This document shows positions 1-6,382 of a stretch of DNA of 9,011 nucleotides, piece by piece. The stretch lies in NCBI GenBank assembly GCA_050999295.1, contig JBPCPI010000204.1:1-9011 (forward strand), read 5' to 3'. Both the position numbers and the translations under genes were made by a program. Below the pieces are notes generated by a model. That model was not told where the DNA came from, did no database searches, and was given only the letters and a program-made list of their open reading frames with translations. Each line of letters opens with the position of its first letter. Positions within the stretch are counted from its first letter, which is position 1. This DNA is from JACCQS01 sp050999295. GTDB lineage: Bacteria; Actinomycetota; Actinomycetes; Mycobacteriales; Geodermatophilaceae.

Positions 1-81
1 GGCAGGAGCCCAGTGCGTTAGCAGCGCACGCTGGGATCTGCGCGGGGGGCCGCTCGCAAGGGCGGTCCCTACCGCGATCGT

Positions 82-747
82 CATGATGTGCCAGTTCTTG
101 ATGTGGGCGATGGCCTGTTCGACGACAAAGCGTATGGAGGTGACCTGTTCGTTGAACCGGCGCTGGTCGTCGGTCGGCTTTATTCCGGGTTCCACGTTGA
201 TGGGGGTGAGCCCACGATGTCCTCGTGTCCGGCGTCGCCGACAAGACCCCTTGACCTCAGCGCGCGAGTATCACGGCCAGCCCTGCAGCATCAAAACAGT
301 GGTTGTCATGACAGCTTCCGGGAAACGCGTCGCTGCAACCGGTGACCCGCCCGTGCAGATGAGGAGGGTGCTATCGACCAGACAGACCTTGCCGGCGACC
401 TGGCCCTGCAGCTTTGCTGCCGGGAATTCGATGACCTCAGCGAGGCACTCGGCCATCTTCGTGGGCGTAGTCCAGGCGGTCGTGGTGCCGATCCCGAAGT
501 TCTCGCCCAGTTCGTCGAACGTCATGTTCCGCCGTAACCAGCACAGGCTCACAGGAACTGTGGCGCACAACATCTTGAGGCGAACAGGGGCAGTCCGTTC
601 GCCGAGTACGGGCCGGCCGGAGTACATACGGTGCTGATAGTGTGTCCCCGCCACTTCTGTACGAAGCTCGGGCTCTCGTTCAATGAGTAGGGTGGAAAGC
701 TGGCGCGGTGGCTGGATGCTCCGTTTCCAGCTTCCCACCCTACTCAA
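82..747 (-). pseudogene. Degraded IS5-like transposase (DDE_Tnp_4 type), frameshifted
   Basis: Remnant of an insertion-sequence transposase, spread over three minus-strand frames. The first piece (down to about 271) has a helix-turn-helix stretch (MTFDELGENFGIGTTTAW) and then the first catalytic Asp in CLVDSTLL (codon 373-375). The frame then shifts: GRDTRALRSRGL with the second Asp (codon 270-272), followed by GDAGHEDIVG at about 210-239. A second shift follows, giving GLTPIN and then VVEQAIAHIKNW with the catalytic Glu, ending near 82. This order (HTH, LVDGTL, RHDTRAL, GDxGY, TPIK, VVEQxIAHxKxW) is that of IS5-group DDE transposases. The distance between the two Asp codons is about 34 residues, shorter than I expect for the family, so an internal deletion is likely. 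No single frame encodes a whole enzyme, so it is almost certainly inactive. The TTG at 747 would be the outermost start of the first piece, but the true start is uncertain. Bases 1-81 continue degraded sequence with no clear frame. Confidence 0.8.
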
Positions 748-748
748 T
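682..748. repeat. Imperfect inverted repeat, 22-bp arms
   Basis: The arm at 682-703 (core GAGTAGGGTGGAAAGCTGG) pairs with the arm at 727-748 (core CCAGCTTCCCACCCTACTC), with about 20 of 22 positions matching and a 23-nt loop. It lies at the upstream edge of the transposase remnant. It could be the IS terminal repeat facing a second inverted copy, or a hairpin that insulates the element or ends transcription of the polysaccharide operon. No T-run follows it directly on the minus strand. On the plus strand a run of seven T lies about 18 nt beyond (766-772), too far for a classical terminator. Confidence 0.7.
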
Positions 749-820
749 ATTCCCTCCCTCGCGGCTTTTTTTGCATAGACGAATAAGGGGTCCGCCAGCT
801 GTTACAGGCCGCTCGTCATC

Positions 821-1387
821 TCACTGCTCGAAGATCTTGAGGAGCCGTGCCGGAGCTCCGACCGCAACCCCGCCCGGTGGCACGTCATGTGTGACGACGC
901 TGTTGGCTCCGATGACCGCGCCCGCGCCGATCGAGACACCGCGGAGCACGCAGCAGCTTTGCCCGAGCCAGACACCTTCTCCGATCGCGACCGCAGCGGT
1001 TTCGCCGACGTCGCGGTGCAGCGTCTGGCCGTCCTTGCGTCGGTGATCGTGGTCGGAGATATAGACGCCCCGAGCGATGAGCACGGAGTCGCCGATCGTC
1101 ACGTTCAGCGCAGCAGACAGTGTGCATCCGCCGGAGATCGAGACGTCGTCGCCGATGCTTAGCAGGACGGGGCTCTCCGAGTTCGTCGCCGTGCTGACGC
1201 AGTTCAGCCAGCAACCGCTACCGAAGAAGACCCTGGCGCCGACTCGAATTCGGGCGGCACCATGCAGGCGAAGCGGTGCAACGATTCTGCTCCCCAGCCC
1301 GAACGCATCGAAGGATGAGCGGACGATCCTCGTCAGAAGATGCGATTTGACCCGGTCATACCATTGCAAGAGGTCTTCGCCGTTCAT
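821..1387 (-). CDS. Hexapeptide-repeat acyltransferase (LbH family, WcaF/WcaB-like)
   Basis: Probable O-acetyltransferase (188 aa) that would transfer an acyl group from acetyl-CoA to a sugar of the repeat unit; cytoplasmic. Hexapeptide-repeat turns of a left-handed beta-helix are visible: IGDDVSISGG (78-87), VTIGDSVLIARGVYI (96-110), VAIGEGVWLGQS (133-144), VSIGAGAVIGANSVV (151-165). The usual closing element VAVGAPARLLK is at 174-184. SDHDHR at 111-116 supplies the His expected as catalytic base in maltose/galactoside acetyltransferase relatives. About 45 N-terminal residues come before the helix. The ATG overlaps the flippase stop as ATGA, and GGAGG (1392-1396) lies 4 nt upstream, which fixes the start. 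It is the last gene of the minus-strand run. The family is sure. The acceptor is unknown, and serine-acetyltransferase-like activity is less likely in this context. Confidence 0.9.
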   Translation of the reverse strand: MNGEDLLQWYDRVKSHLLTRIVRSSFDAFGLGSRIVAPLRLHGAARIRVGARVFFGSGCWLNCVSTATNSESPVLLSIGDDVSISGGCTLSAALNVTIGDSVLIARGVYISDHDHRRKDGQTLHRDVGETAAVAIGEGVWLGQSCCVLRGVSIGAGAVIGANSVVTHDVPPGGVAVGAPARLLKIFEQ

Positions 1388-2808
1388 GATGCCTCCGGAC
1401 GGTCAGGGTCGGAACGGGTAAAGCGTTCCGAGTGAGCGGTGAGTTGCTCGGCCGGCCTCCTGGATGCAGCATCGAGCCGTGCCGGACGCCTGAGGCCGCC
1501 TGGATAGGCCCGAACCGCGGTCAGGCGCGCGCAGATGACGGCCAGCGTGAGCTGTTGCAGGAGGACCCCGCTGGCTGATGCGATGGCCACGCCCGGCACC
1601 CCCCAGACCTGCGCGAGTACGAACTCGCCGAGGAATGTGCCGGCGCTGAAAGCGATCGTCACAGCGGTCGCGACGCGCGCGCGGCCGCACAGCATGAGGA
1701 CCTGAAGACCCATGCCGAAGACAACATTGCCGGCTGCGCCGACCGCCAGCACGACGATGAGAATCGCACCGCGCGAATAGGCCTCACCGAAGAGCAGCGC
1801 CAGGACCTCGCCGCCGAACAGGACGATGACGGTCAACCCGCACACGGTGGGCACGAGCGCGGCCGTGAGACACAGCCGAAGGGTCCGTTGCAGCCTGTCC
1901 GTCTCACCCCGCGCCCACGCGGTCGAGATGACGGGGTTGAGCAGGCCGACCAGGACGTACGCCGGAACGGCCAGCATGGCCGCAGCCCGCGATGCGGCGG
2001 CGTAGATCGCGACGTCGTCGTGCGTCCCGATCAGCCCGACCACCAGAACGTCGCCCATGACGAGAGCGAACGAGGACAACTCCGTGAGGAGGAAGGGTGC
2101 GCCTCCACGGATCGTCTGAAGGGTATGCCGGGTCGGCAAAGTCGGCCTGAAGCCAGCAGGCTGGGCGGTCCGGACCCACAACGCTAGTCCGCCGATCATC
2201 GCCGTCAGCGCGGACGCCGCGAGGACAAGGATCAAGGTCGTTGTCAGATCAATGCCCTCGGCAATGGCCACCGCAGTCACCAATGCGGCCATTATCAGGA
2301 CGGTTCGACCAGCATTGCCGAGCAACGTCGCAGCGACTTGCCGGTGCAGGCCGCGGAACGCCTCGGAGAAGACGAAGCGGACGGCCTCGAAGCAGATGGT
2401 GACGGCTACGACCCACTGCGTCTCGGGCCCAAGTGTTCCGTCCAGGAAGATCCGATTCACGAGGGGGAGACCGACGAGCCCTAGGAGCGGTAGGGCGACT
2501 CCCGCAACGACGATGCTGATTGTCGCGATTCTTCGCGCTTCGGCATGCACCTCGCTCAGGTCATCTCCGCTGCTCAGCCGAGCGAGACGTCGCACAGCGA
2601 AGCCGTGCAGCCCGCACCGCAGGACGATGGCGCCGAGGAAGGTCAGAGTCGTCACCAGCGAGTAGATGCCGAAATCGGCGATGTCGATGCTTCTCGCAAT
2701 GATGATCTGGGTGAGGATCCCGCCACCGATGGCAATCGCGTGCCCCAGGAGCCCGGCGGCGGCTCCGACGCTCAAGTACTTCTTCGTTCCGCCGGTGTAG
2801 TCACTCAT
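1384..2808 (-). CDS. Wzx-type polysaccharide flippase (MATE-like/oligosaccharide flippase superfamily)
   Basis: Inner-membrane transporter (474 aa) expected to flip the lipid-linked repeat unit to the outer leaflet. It begins with a short cytoplasmic segment and a first hydrophobic helix (about 13-35), then the typical ARSIDIADFGIYSLVTTLTFLGAIV pattern, in which the ARxLxxxxFGxY signature marks oligosaccharide flippases. Hydrophobic stretches continue at regular intervals to about residue 425, consistent with 12-14 membrane helices. The last 45 or so residues are a hydrophilic Arg-rich tail with no membrane segment. The start ATG lies 35 nt after the stop of the upstream methyltransferase gene, with AGAAGGTG about 11 nt before it as a weak ribosome site. 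The stop overlaps the acyltransferase start by 4 nt. Sequence alone cannot show which glycan it carries. Confidence 0.92.
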   Translation of the reverse strand: MSDYTGGTKKYLSVGAAAGLLGHAIAIGGGILTQIIIARSIDIADFGIYSLVTTLTFLGAIVLRCGLHGFAVRRLARLSSGDDLSEVHAEARRIATISIVVAGVALPLLGLVGLPLVNRIFLDGTLGPETQWVVAVTICFEAVRFVFSEAFRGLHRQVAATLLGNAGRTVLIMAALVTAVAIAEGIDLTTTLILVLAASALTAMIGGLALWVRTAQPAGFRPTLPTRHTLQTIRGGAPFLLTELSSFALVMGDVLVVGLIGTHDDVAIYAAASRAAAMLAVPAYVLVGLLNPVISTAWARGETDRLQRTLRLCLTAALVPTVCGLTVIVLFGGEVLALLFGEAYSRGAILIVVLAVGAAGNVVFGMGLQVLMLCGRARVATAVTIAFSAGTFLGEFVLAQVWGVPGVAIASASGVLLQQLTLAVICARLTAVRAYPGGLRRPARLDAASRRPAEQLTAHSERFTRSDPDRPEAS

Positions 2809-2843
2809 CCTTGGCTGGCACCTTCTGTATTTTGTTGCTCTCC

Positions 2844-3500
2844 TTACGATCCCTCAAGGCGCCCGACCACCAAGTACTGCGCGGCCATGAAAGACCAGAG
2901 CGGAGTCCTCGCAACGATTCTGCGCAGCACGAGACGCGGTCCTCGTGCCCAGTAACTTGGAACGACGCGGACGAGGTCGAGACCCGCTTGCTCAATCAAC
3001 TCAATCGCGTCGCTACGCGTGAACCAACGGAGATGGGTGCCGTCGAAGATGCCTGCGTCGTCGCGAGGCCAGCGGCGCTCAGTGAGCAGTCGGCGGAACT
3101 GTGGCCAATACAGGACGTTGGGGACGCTGACGACGACGGTGGCCCCCGGGGCGAGCATGCTGACCGACTTGGCCAGGACGTCCCACGGGTCGACGAGGTG
3201 CTCGAGGACATCGGCTGCGATGAGGCAGTCGAAGGGCGCCGAGTCTGGTGCCGGTGCCGCGACGAACTCTTCGGCCGAGCTGCAAATGACCCGGTCTATG
3301 CAAGCCTGCGCATCCTTGGCATAGAGCTCGTCGAGCTCCACGCCGGTGATCATCGCGTGCTGCCGGGCTTTGATGGCCGCGCCCAGACTTCCCGAGGAGC
3401 ATCCGAGTTCGAGAATCCGAGTCGCGTCGATCGGCACGAGGGCCTGCACATCAGGACGGGCTCCCTCGTACCCGTTAACCCGCCGACTCCGAAGACTCAC
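2844..3500 (-). CDS. Class I SAM-dependent methyltransferase
   Basis: Soluble Rossmann-fold methyltransferase (218 aa), probably modifying a sugar or a sugar-linked intermediate. The N-terminal GYEGARPDVQALVP (10-23) resembles the YYEGARPE segment often seen before the SAM fold in EPS-locus methyltransferases. Motif I is ILELGCSSGSLG (29-40), and the acidic end of strand 2 is GVELD (53-57). Motif II/III is ADVLEHLVDPW (96-106), a frequent Methyltransf_11/23 pattern, followed by VVSVPNVLYW (123-132) and DGTHLRWFT (153-161). The GTG at 3500 is the only sensible start near the conserved part. It lacks a close Shine-Dalgarno (AGGTGG lies about 12 nt upstream) and sits inside a run of 8-bp near-repeats. 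The gene opens the second block after the promoter-like gap. The methylated atom and acceptor are not predictable. Confidence 0.87.
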   Translation of the reverse strand: MSLRSRRVNGYEGARPDVQALVPIDATRILELGCSSGSLGAAIKARQHAMITGVELDELYAKDAQACIDRVICSSAEEFVAAPAPDSAPFDCLIAADVLEHLVDPWDVLAKSVSMLAPGATVVVSVPNVLYWPQFRRLLTERRWPRDDAGIFDGTHLRWFTRSDAIELIEQAGLDLVRVVPSYWARGPRLVLRRIVARTPLWSFMAAQYLVVGRLEGS

Positions 3501-3518
3501 AGACCCACAGACCCACCT
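3495..3518. repeat. Three 8-bp tandem near-repeats at a start codon
   Basis: On the plus strand the octamers ACTCACAG, ACCCACAG and ACCCACCT follow each other directly. The last copy on the minus strand contains the GTG start of the methyltransferase. Only the middle copy and most of its neighbours match exactly, so the array is short and imperfect. Confidence 0.55.
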
Positions 3519-3550
3519 ACCGCTCGGGATGTAACGGCCATTGCAACGAC

Positions 3551-3574
3551 GCGCTGCCCGGCGCCGGGCAGCGC
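3551..3574. promoter_or_regulatory. Perfect 24-bp palindrome in the intergenic gap
   Basis: The half-site GCGCTGCCCGGC is followed by its exact reverse complement, with no spacer. As DNA it could bind a dimeric regulator. As RNA it would form a stem of about 10 bp with a GCGC loop. It lies between the stop of the Methyltransf_24-type gene (3594) and the next methyltransferase (3500), just downstream on the minus strand of a TATACT box. No U-run follows on the minus strand, so a classical terminator is not supported, though many actinobacterial terminators lack one. Confidence 0.6.
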
Positions 3575-3576
3575 CG

Positions 3577-3604
3577 AGTATACCGCATCCAGTCTAGGGT
3601 GGAA
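3577..3604 (-). promoter_or_regulatory. Possible promoter for the methyltransferase-flippase-acyltransferase block
   Basis: A TATACT hexamer (3577-3582, minus strand) fits a vegetative -10 box (TAnnnT). The best -35 at a 16-nt spacing is TTCCAC (3599-3604), a poor match to TTGACA. Transcription would begin near 3570, inside the palindrome. The position in the only sizeable gap of the run supports it, but a chance match is quite possible. Confidence 0.35.
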
Positions 3605-4553
3605 GCACGTCGGATGGGCCGGTGGCGGCACAATCTTTCCCCGCATCGCTCGACATCACAGCTTGGTCATGACGAATTAGTGCCATGGAACAACTGGTTA
3701 CTCGCGGCGCAGCCAGATCGACCCGGCCGGCACATCTCTCAAATGAGGGCACGACCTCCGGGTGCTCGGTCAGCAACCAGTCACCCCACAGCTCGATCCG
3801 CCACTGGCTGTTGGCGATCAGGAACGCGTGGAGCAAATACGTTTCGGTCCAGTCCCTGCGCTCCCGCAGCCACTCGTCGGGATACTCGAACGGCCACTGG
3901 ATGTCATGCACATGAACCAGCACCCCGGGTGGAATCAATGGCAGGGTGCGCAGGAACAGCCACAGCACGTCGGATCCGGCCTTGGCGACGTGTGTCGAGT
4001 CGATGAAGAAGATGTCGCCTGGAGCCAAACCGGGGGCCAATGCCTCCGGAGCGAGATCTTGCACCGGCCGCTCGATCAGTGTGATCCGCTGGTCGTCGCC
4101 GGGCCGCAATCTCGACCGTAGCCGATCCGGGTAGGGCTCGACACAGGTGATATGCAGCTCGGGCAGGCTGCTGCCGGCGACATCCAGTGCCAATGCCGTT
4201 GAGTAGCCGGATCCGATCTCGACCATCCGGCGGGGTCGGTTACGCAGCATCATCGCGCGCAACATCGCGGCGTCGGCCGCATCGAACATGCCGTTGCCGT
4301 CCACCCAGCGCCCCTCGTCGGGTGGGGACAGGTCAAGCTCCGCAGCCAGGGCAAGCTGGTCGGCTACGCGCAGGTCGACCCCAGCGGGTGACTGGCGGGT
4401 CGTGACCGCCCGTTCGATGTCCTCGGATGAGGTCTGCGGGGAGTAGTAGTGCCCCGGGGCCGTGTAGGGCGGCCGGACCGCGTCGTGGCGCACTGCGCGG
4501 ATCACGCGGGGGGCGTGCAGTGCTGCGGCTTTGGCCTTCATCGCGGCGGTCAC
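3594..4553 (-). CDS. Class I SAM-dependent methyltransferase (Methyltransf_24-like)
   Basis: Soluble SAM methyltransferase (319 aa) of the kind found in actinobacterial and proteobacterial EPS loci. A roughly 100-residue N-terminal region contains RPPYTAPGHYYSP (27-39) and GVDLRVADQLALAAEL (58-73). Motif I follows as MVEIGSGYST (110-119), strand 2 as CVEPYP (137-142), then FFIDSTHVAKAGSDV (182-196) and VHVHDIQWP (213-221). The paired FIDSTH and HVHDI motifs are the Methyltransf_24 signature and may hold metal-binding or catalytic acids. The GTG start overlaps the stop of the upstream glycosyltransferase as GTGA, with no clear ribosome site. ATG at 4541 is an alternative. The last 25 or so residues, after SMALIRHD, look unconserved. 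A nucleotide-sugar or glycolipid acceptor is inferred from context only. Confidence 0.88.
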   Translation of the reverse strand: MTAAMKAKAAALHAPRVIRAVRHDAVRPPYTAPGHYYSPQTSSEDIERAVTTRQSPAGVDLRVADQLALAAELDLSPPDEGRWVDGNGMFDAADAAMLRAMMLRNRPRRMVEIGSGYSTALALDVAGSSLPELHITCVEPYPDRLRSRLRPGDDQRITLIERPVQDLAPEALAPGLAPGDIFFIDSTHVAKAGSDVLWLFLRTLPLIPPGVLVHVHDIQWPFEYPDEWLRERRDWTETYLLHAFLIANSQWRIELWGDWLLTEHPEVVPSFERCAGRVDLAAPRVTSCSMALIRHDQAVMSSDAGKDCAATGPSDVLPP

Positions 4554-5422
4554 GAGCTGCTATCGCCGATCGGCGGCATGGCGTTACTGTGTGGACCGCC
4601 GCTGCAGGTGCGGATGTCGGCTCCGTTGATGGTGCTGCGCCGATGGTTGTCCTGGTGAGCGGTCGGCTCCTCGGTCGAGAGCAGGACAAGGGCGAACGGA
4701 AGGTCGTCGAGTAAATAGCGCCGAGCCAGCCGGCGCGGTTCCAGTGCGAGCCGGTGCAGCCACTCCATGCCCAAGCGCTGCATGACACCGGGTGCCCTGC
4801 GGAGCCGGCCGGCCGCCATCGGAATGCCGGCCCCGCATCCGAGGAACCATGCGTGCGGCAAGGCCTCGCGCAGCCGCTGGATCGTCCGCTCCTGCTTGGG
4901 GAAGCCCAGTCCGACCAGTACGAGATTCGGGACGACCGCGGTGACGGCTGCGACGACCTCCGCCATACCCTGCGCGGTGTTCTCGAATCCGAACGGCGGT
5001 GCCGCGGTGCCCACCACCCGCAGGCCCGGGAACCGTGCCCGCAGCACGCTCCCGGCTGCGTCGGGAACGCCAGGGTCACCACCCAGCACGAAGACCGACC
5101 GCCCGTCGACCGCCGCTGCCTCGGCCAGCGAGAACACCAGCGAGGATCCAGTGACCCGCTCGGGGATCTCGTTCCCCGCAAGCCGCGCTGCCCACACCAC
5201 CGGCATGCCGTCGGCAACGACGAGCGGTGCGCTGTTCACCAGCGCGGCCAGCTCGCCGTCGTGCGCAGCCGCCCGAATGATATCAACATTGGCGGTGATG
5301 ATACTCCCCCCACGCCCGGCCACCCATTCGCCACGCACGTGGGCCACCACCTCGACTTCGGTGAGTGGGCACAGGCCCACGCTATCCACCGCTACCCGTG
5401 ACGGAAAGGCCGAGGCCACCAT
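4550..5422 (-). CDS. WecG/TagA/CpsF-family glycosyltransferase
   Basis: Glycosyltransferase of family GT26 (290 aa). The family adds ManNAc, ManNAcA or related sugars to a lipid-linked GlcNAc-type acceptor at the cytoplasmic face of the membrane. The conserved order is complete: TANVD (43-47), ADGMPVVWAAR (70-80), ERVTGSSLVFSL (88-99), VFVLGGDPGV (110-119), VGLGFPKQER (170-179), GCGAGIPMAAG (195-205) and APGVMQRLGMEWLHRL (210-225). Asp71 in ADGMP, and Thr43 and Asn45 in TAN, fall at the spacing of the TagA active-site residues (Thr37, Asn39, Asp65 there). The RLARRYL tail (231-237) fits the membrane-targeting C-terminus. I start it at ATG 5422, because GGGAG lies 5 nt upstream and the FkbM-gene stop ends 1 nt before; a start at 5518 would overlap FkbM by 95 nt. 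About 40 polar residues after LVLL (245-248) look unconserved. Confidence 0.9.
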   Translation of the reverse strand: MVASAFPSRVAVDSVGLCPLTEVEVVAHVRGEWVAGRGGSIITANVDIIRAAAHDGELAALVNSAPLVVADGMPVVWAARLAGNEIPERVTGSSLVFSLAEAAAVDGRSVFVLGGDPGVPDAAGSVLRARFPGLRVVGTAAPPFGFENTAQGMAEVVAAVTAVVPNLVLVGLGFPKQERTIQRLREALPHAWFLGCGAGIPMAAGRLRRAPGVMQRLGMEWLHRLALEPRRLARRYLLDDLPFALVLLSTEEPTAHQDNHRRSTINGADIRTCSGGPHSNAMPPIGDSSS

Positions 5423-5423
5423 G

Positions 5424-6308
5424 TCATCTCCCACACTCTTGAGTACCAATCCTTGCCGATGGCCGCCACCGCGCTCGAAGATGACGTCGATCCTGCCGGT
5501 AACGACCGGCGTCATCAACCGTCAAGAAAAACGTGTTAGCCCCATCTCGGTACCCCTCTACGAGCCGGCCATCTTCATAGGAATAGGGTCGGTAACCGAA
5601 CACCGTGAGGTACTTGATCAGTTCTGCACACGGGGCCTCGACAAGCAGTGCCGGTTGGTGCCTTGCGAGCGTACGACGCGCTCCGCGTAATGCCTGTAGT
5701 TCTAGTCCCTGCACGTCTAGCTTGACAAGTGCCGGTGCCAACCCGAGGTCATCGAGGCGCTCGACAGCGCAGGTCATCGGGCGGATCTCGAGGCGTTCGT
5801 CGTTGTATCCGATCAGTCGACCCACCAGCCAGTCGCGCGCCGCCGACTCGTCGAAGGAGGCGAGCCCATCGAACACGTAGCCGTTGTAGACGGGCACATG
5901 CAGGGTAAACGTACCGGTCACATCGCCCAGCCCGACAGCATGCACGTCGACCTGGGATCTGTGCGCGTAACGCCGCCTCAATCGGTCGGCCAGCACCATG
6001 TTCGGCTCGAATGCGACCACTTGACGACCTGGGGCGACGAGATGCAGAGCGTCAATTGTCTGCCCTCGGTTGGCACCGACATCGAGAATGAGCGCATTCA
6101 TCGGCAAGCCGAGGAGCGGCACCGCGCGGAACTCGAGTTCAAAAGGTCGCCGAAGCGTGCGGCGTACTCCCCGCTGGAATGCATACTTCGCCTCTTCCAT
6201 GCCGGGGAACCATGTCTGCGCTGTGCGCAACAAGGTCCGGACCCGCTCGTCCACAGCACGACCGTATCGTCCGGTTCCGCTCACCGACGGGTGCATCCGC
6301 TTGATCAT
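5424..6308 (-). CDS. FkbM-family SAM-dependent methyltransferase
   Basis: SAM-dependent O-methyltransferase (294 aa) of the FkbM family, which methylates sugar hydroxyls in many polysaccharide loci. Motif I is LILDVGANRGQT (73-84), strand 2 is VVAFEPN (97-103), and the family block ALVKLDVQGLELQALRGA (193-210) corresponds to the IKIDVEGxE motif, with Gln in place of the usual Glu after DV. LLVEA (221-225) and GANTFFL (256-262) close the domain. About 70 N-terminal residues precede the fold. The last 32 residues, rich in Arg, extend past the usual end. The ATG at 6308 overlaps the stop of the preceding small ORF as ATGA, which supports this start; the stop is 1 nt from the WecG-type start. The sugar and position methylated are unknown. 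Confidence 0.9.
   Translation of the reverse strand: MIKRMHPSVSGTGRYGRAVDERVRTLLRTAQTWFPGMEEAKYAFQRGVRRTLRRPFELEFRAVPLLGLPMNALILDVGANRGQTIDALHLVAPGRQVVAFEPNMVLADRLRRRYAHRSQVDVHAVGLGDVTGTFTLHVPVYNGYVFDGLASFDESAARDWLVGRLIGYNDERLEIRPMTCAVERLDDLGLAPALVKLDVQGLELQALRGARRTLARHQPALLVEAPCAELIKYLTVFGYRPYSYEDGRLVEGYRDGANTFFLTVDDAGRYRQDRRHLRARWRPSARIGTQECGR
5428..5432 (-). promoter_or_regulatory. Ribosome-binding site that decides the WecG-family start
   Basis: GGGAG stands 5 nt before ATG 5422, within the last codons of the FkbM gene. It is the reason for choosing the shorter, non-overlapping start over 5518. Confidence 0.7.
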
Positions 6309-6382
6309 GATCTTCGATCACCACAGGGGTTGGCTGGGACAGCGCGACCTTGGCCTCGATGATCTGTTACCTCTGCCGTCAT
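6305..6382 (-). CDS. Probable 25-aa small ORF between polymerase and FkbM gene
   Basis: Reads from ATG 6382, preceded by a textbook AGGAGG (6389-6394) at 6-nt spacing. It ends at a TGA that shares ATGA with the FkbM start at 6308. Its own ATG overlaps the polymerase stop, also as ATGA. The peptide begins MTAEVTDHRGQ and ends CGDRRS; it is hydrophilic, with no membrane segment, signal peptide or recognisable domain. It could be a real small protein, a coupling device that carries ribosomes from the polymerase gene to the FkbM gene, or the stump of a lost longer gene. It is too short for homology to be judged by eye. The ribosome site is the strongest in the window. Confidence 0.6.
   Translation of the reverse strand: MTAEVTDHRGQGRAVPANPCGDRRS

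Noticed and set aside
761..773. GC-rich stretch followed by seven T on the plus strand, as a terminator
   Set aside because: No convincing stem lies directly before the T-run, and no plus-strand gene precedes it.
2811..3680. A 289-codon plus-strand open frame crossing the intergenic gap
   Set aside because: Antisense to a methyltransferase with complete SAM motifs; the translated product shows no recognisable fold.
4564..4575. Short 12-bp palindrome CGCCGATCGGCG near the methyltransferase start
   Set aside because: Lies within coding sequence; palindromes of this length are frequent in high-GC DNA.
4767..5690. A 307-codon plus-strand open frame
   Set aside because: Antisense to the WecG-family and FkbM genes; Arg/Pro/Ser/Thr-rich composition typical of shadow frames.
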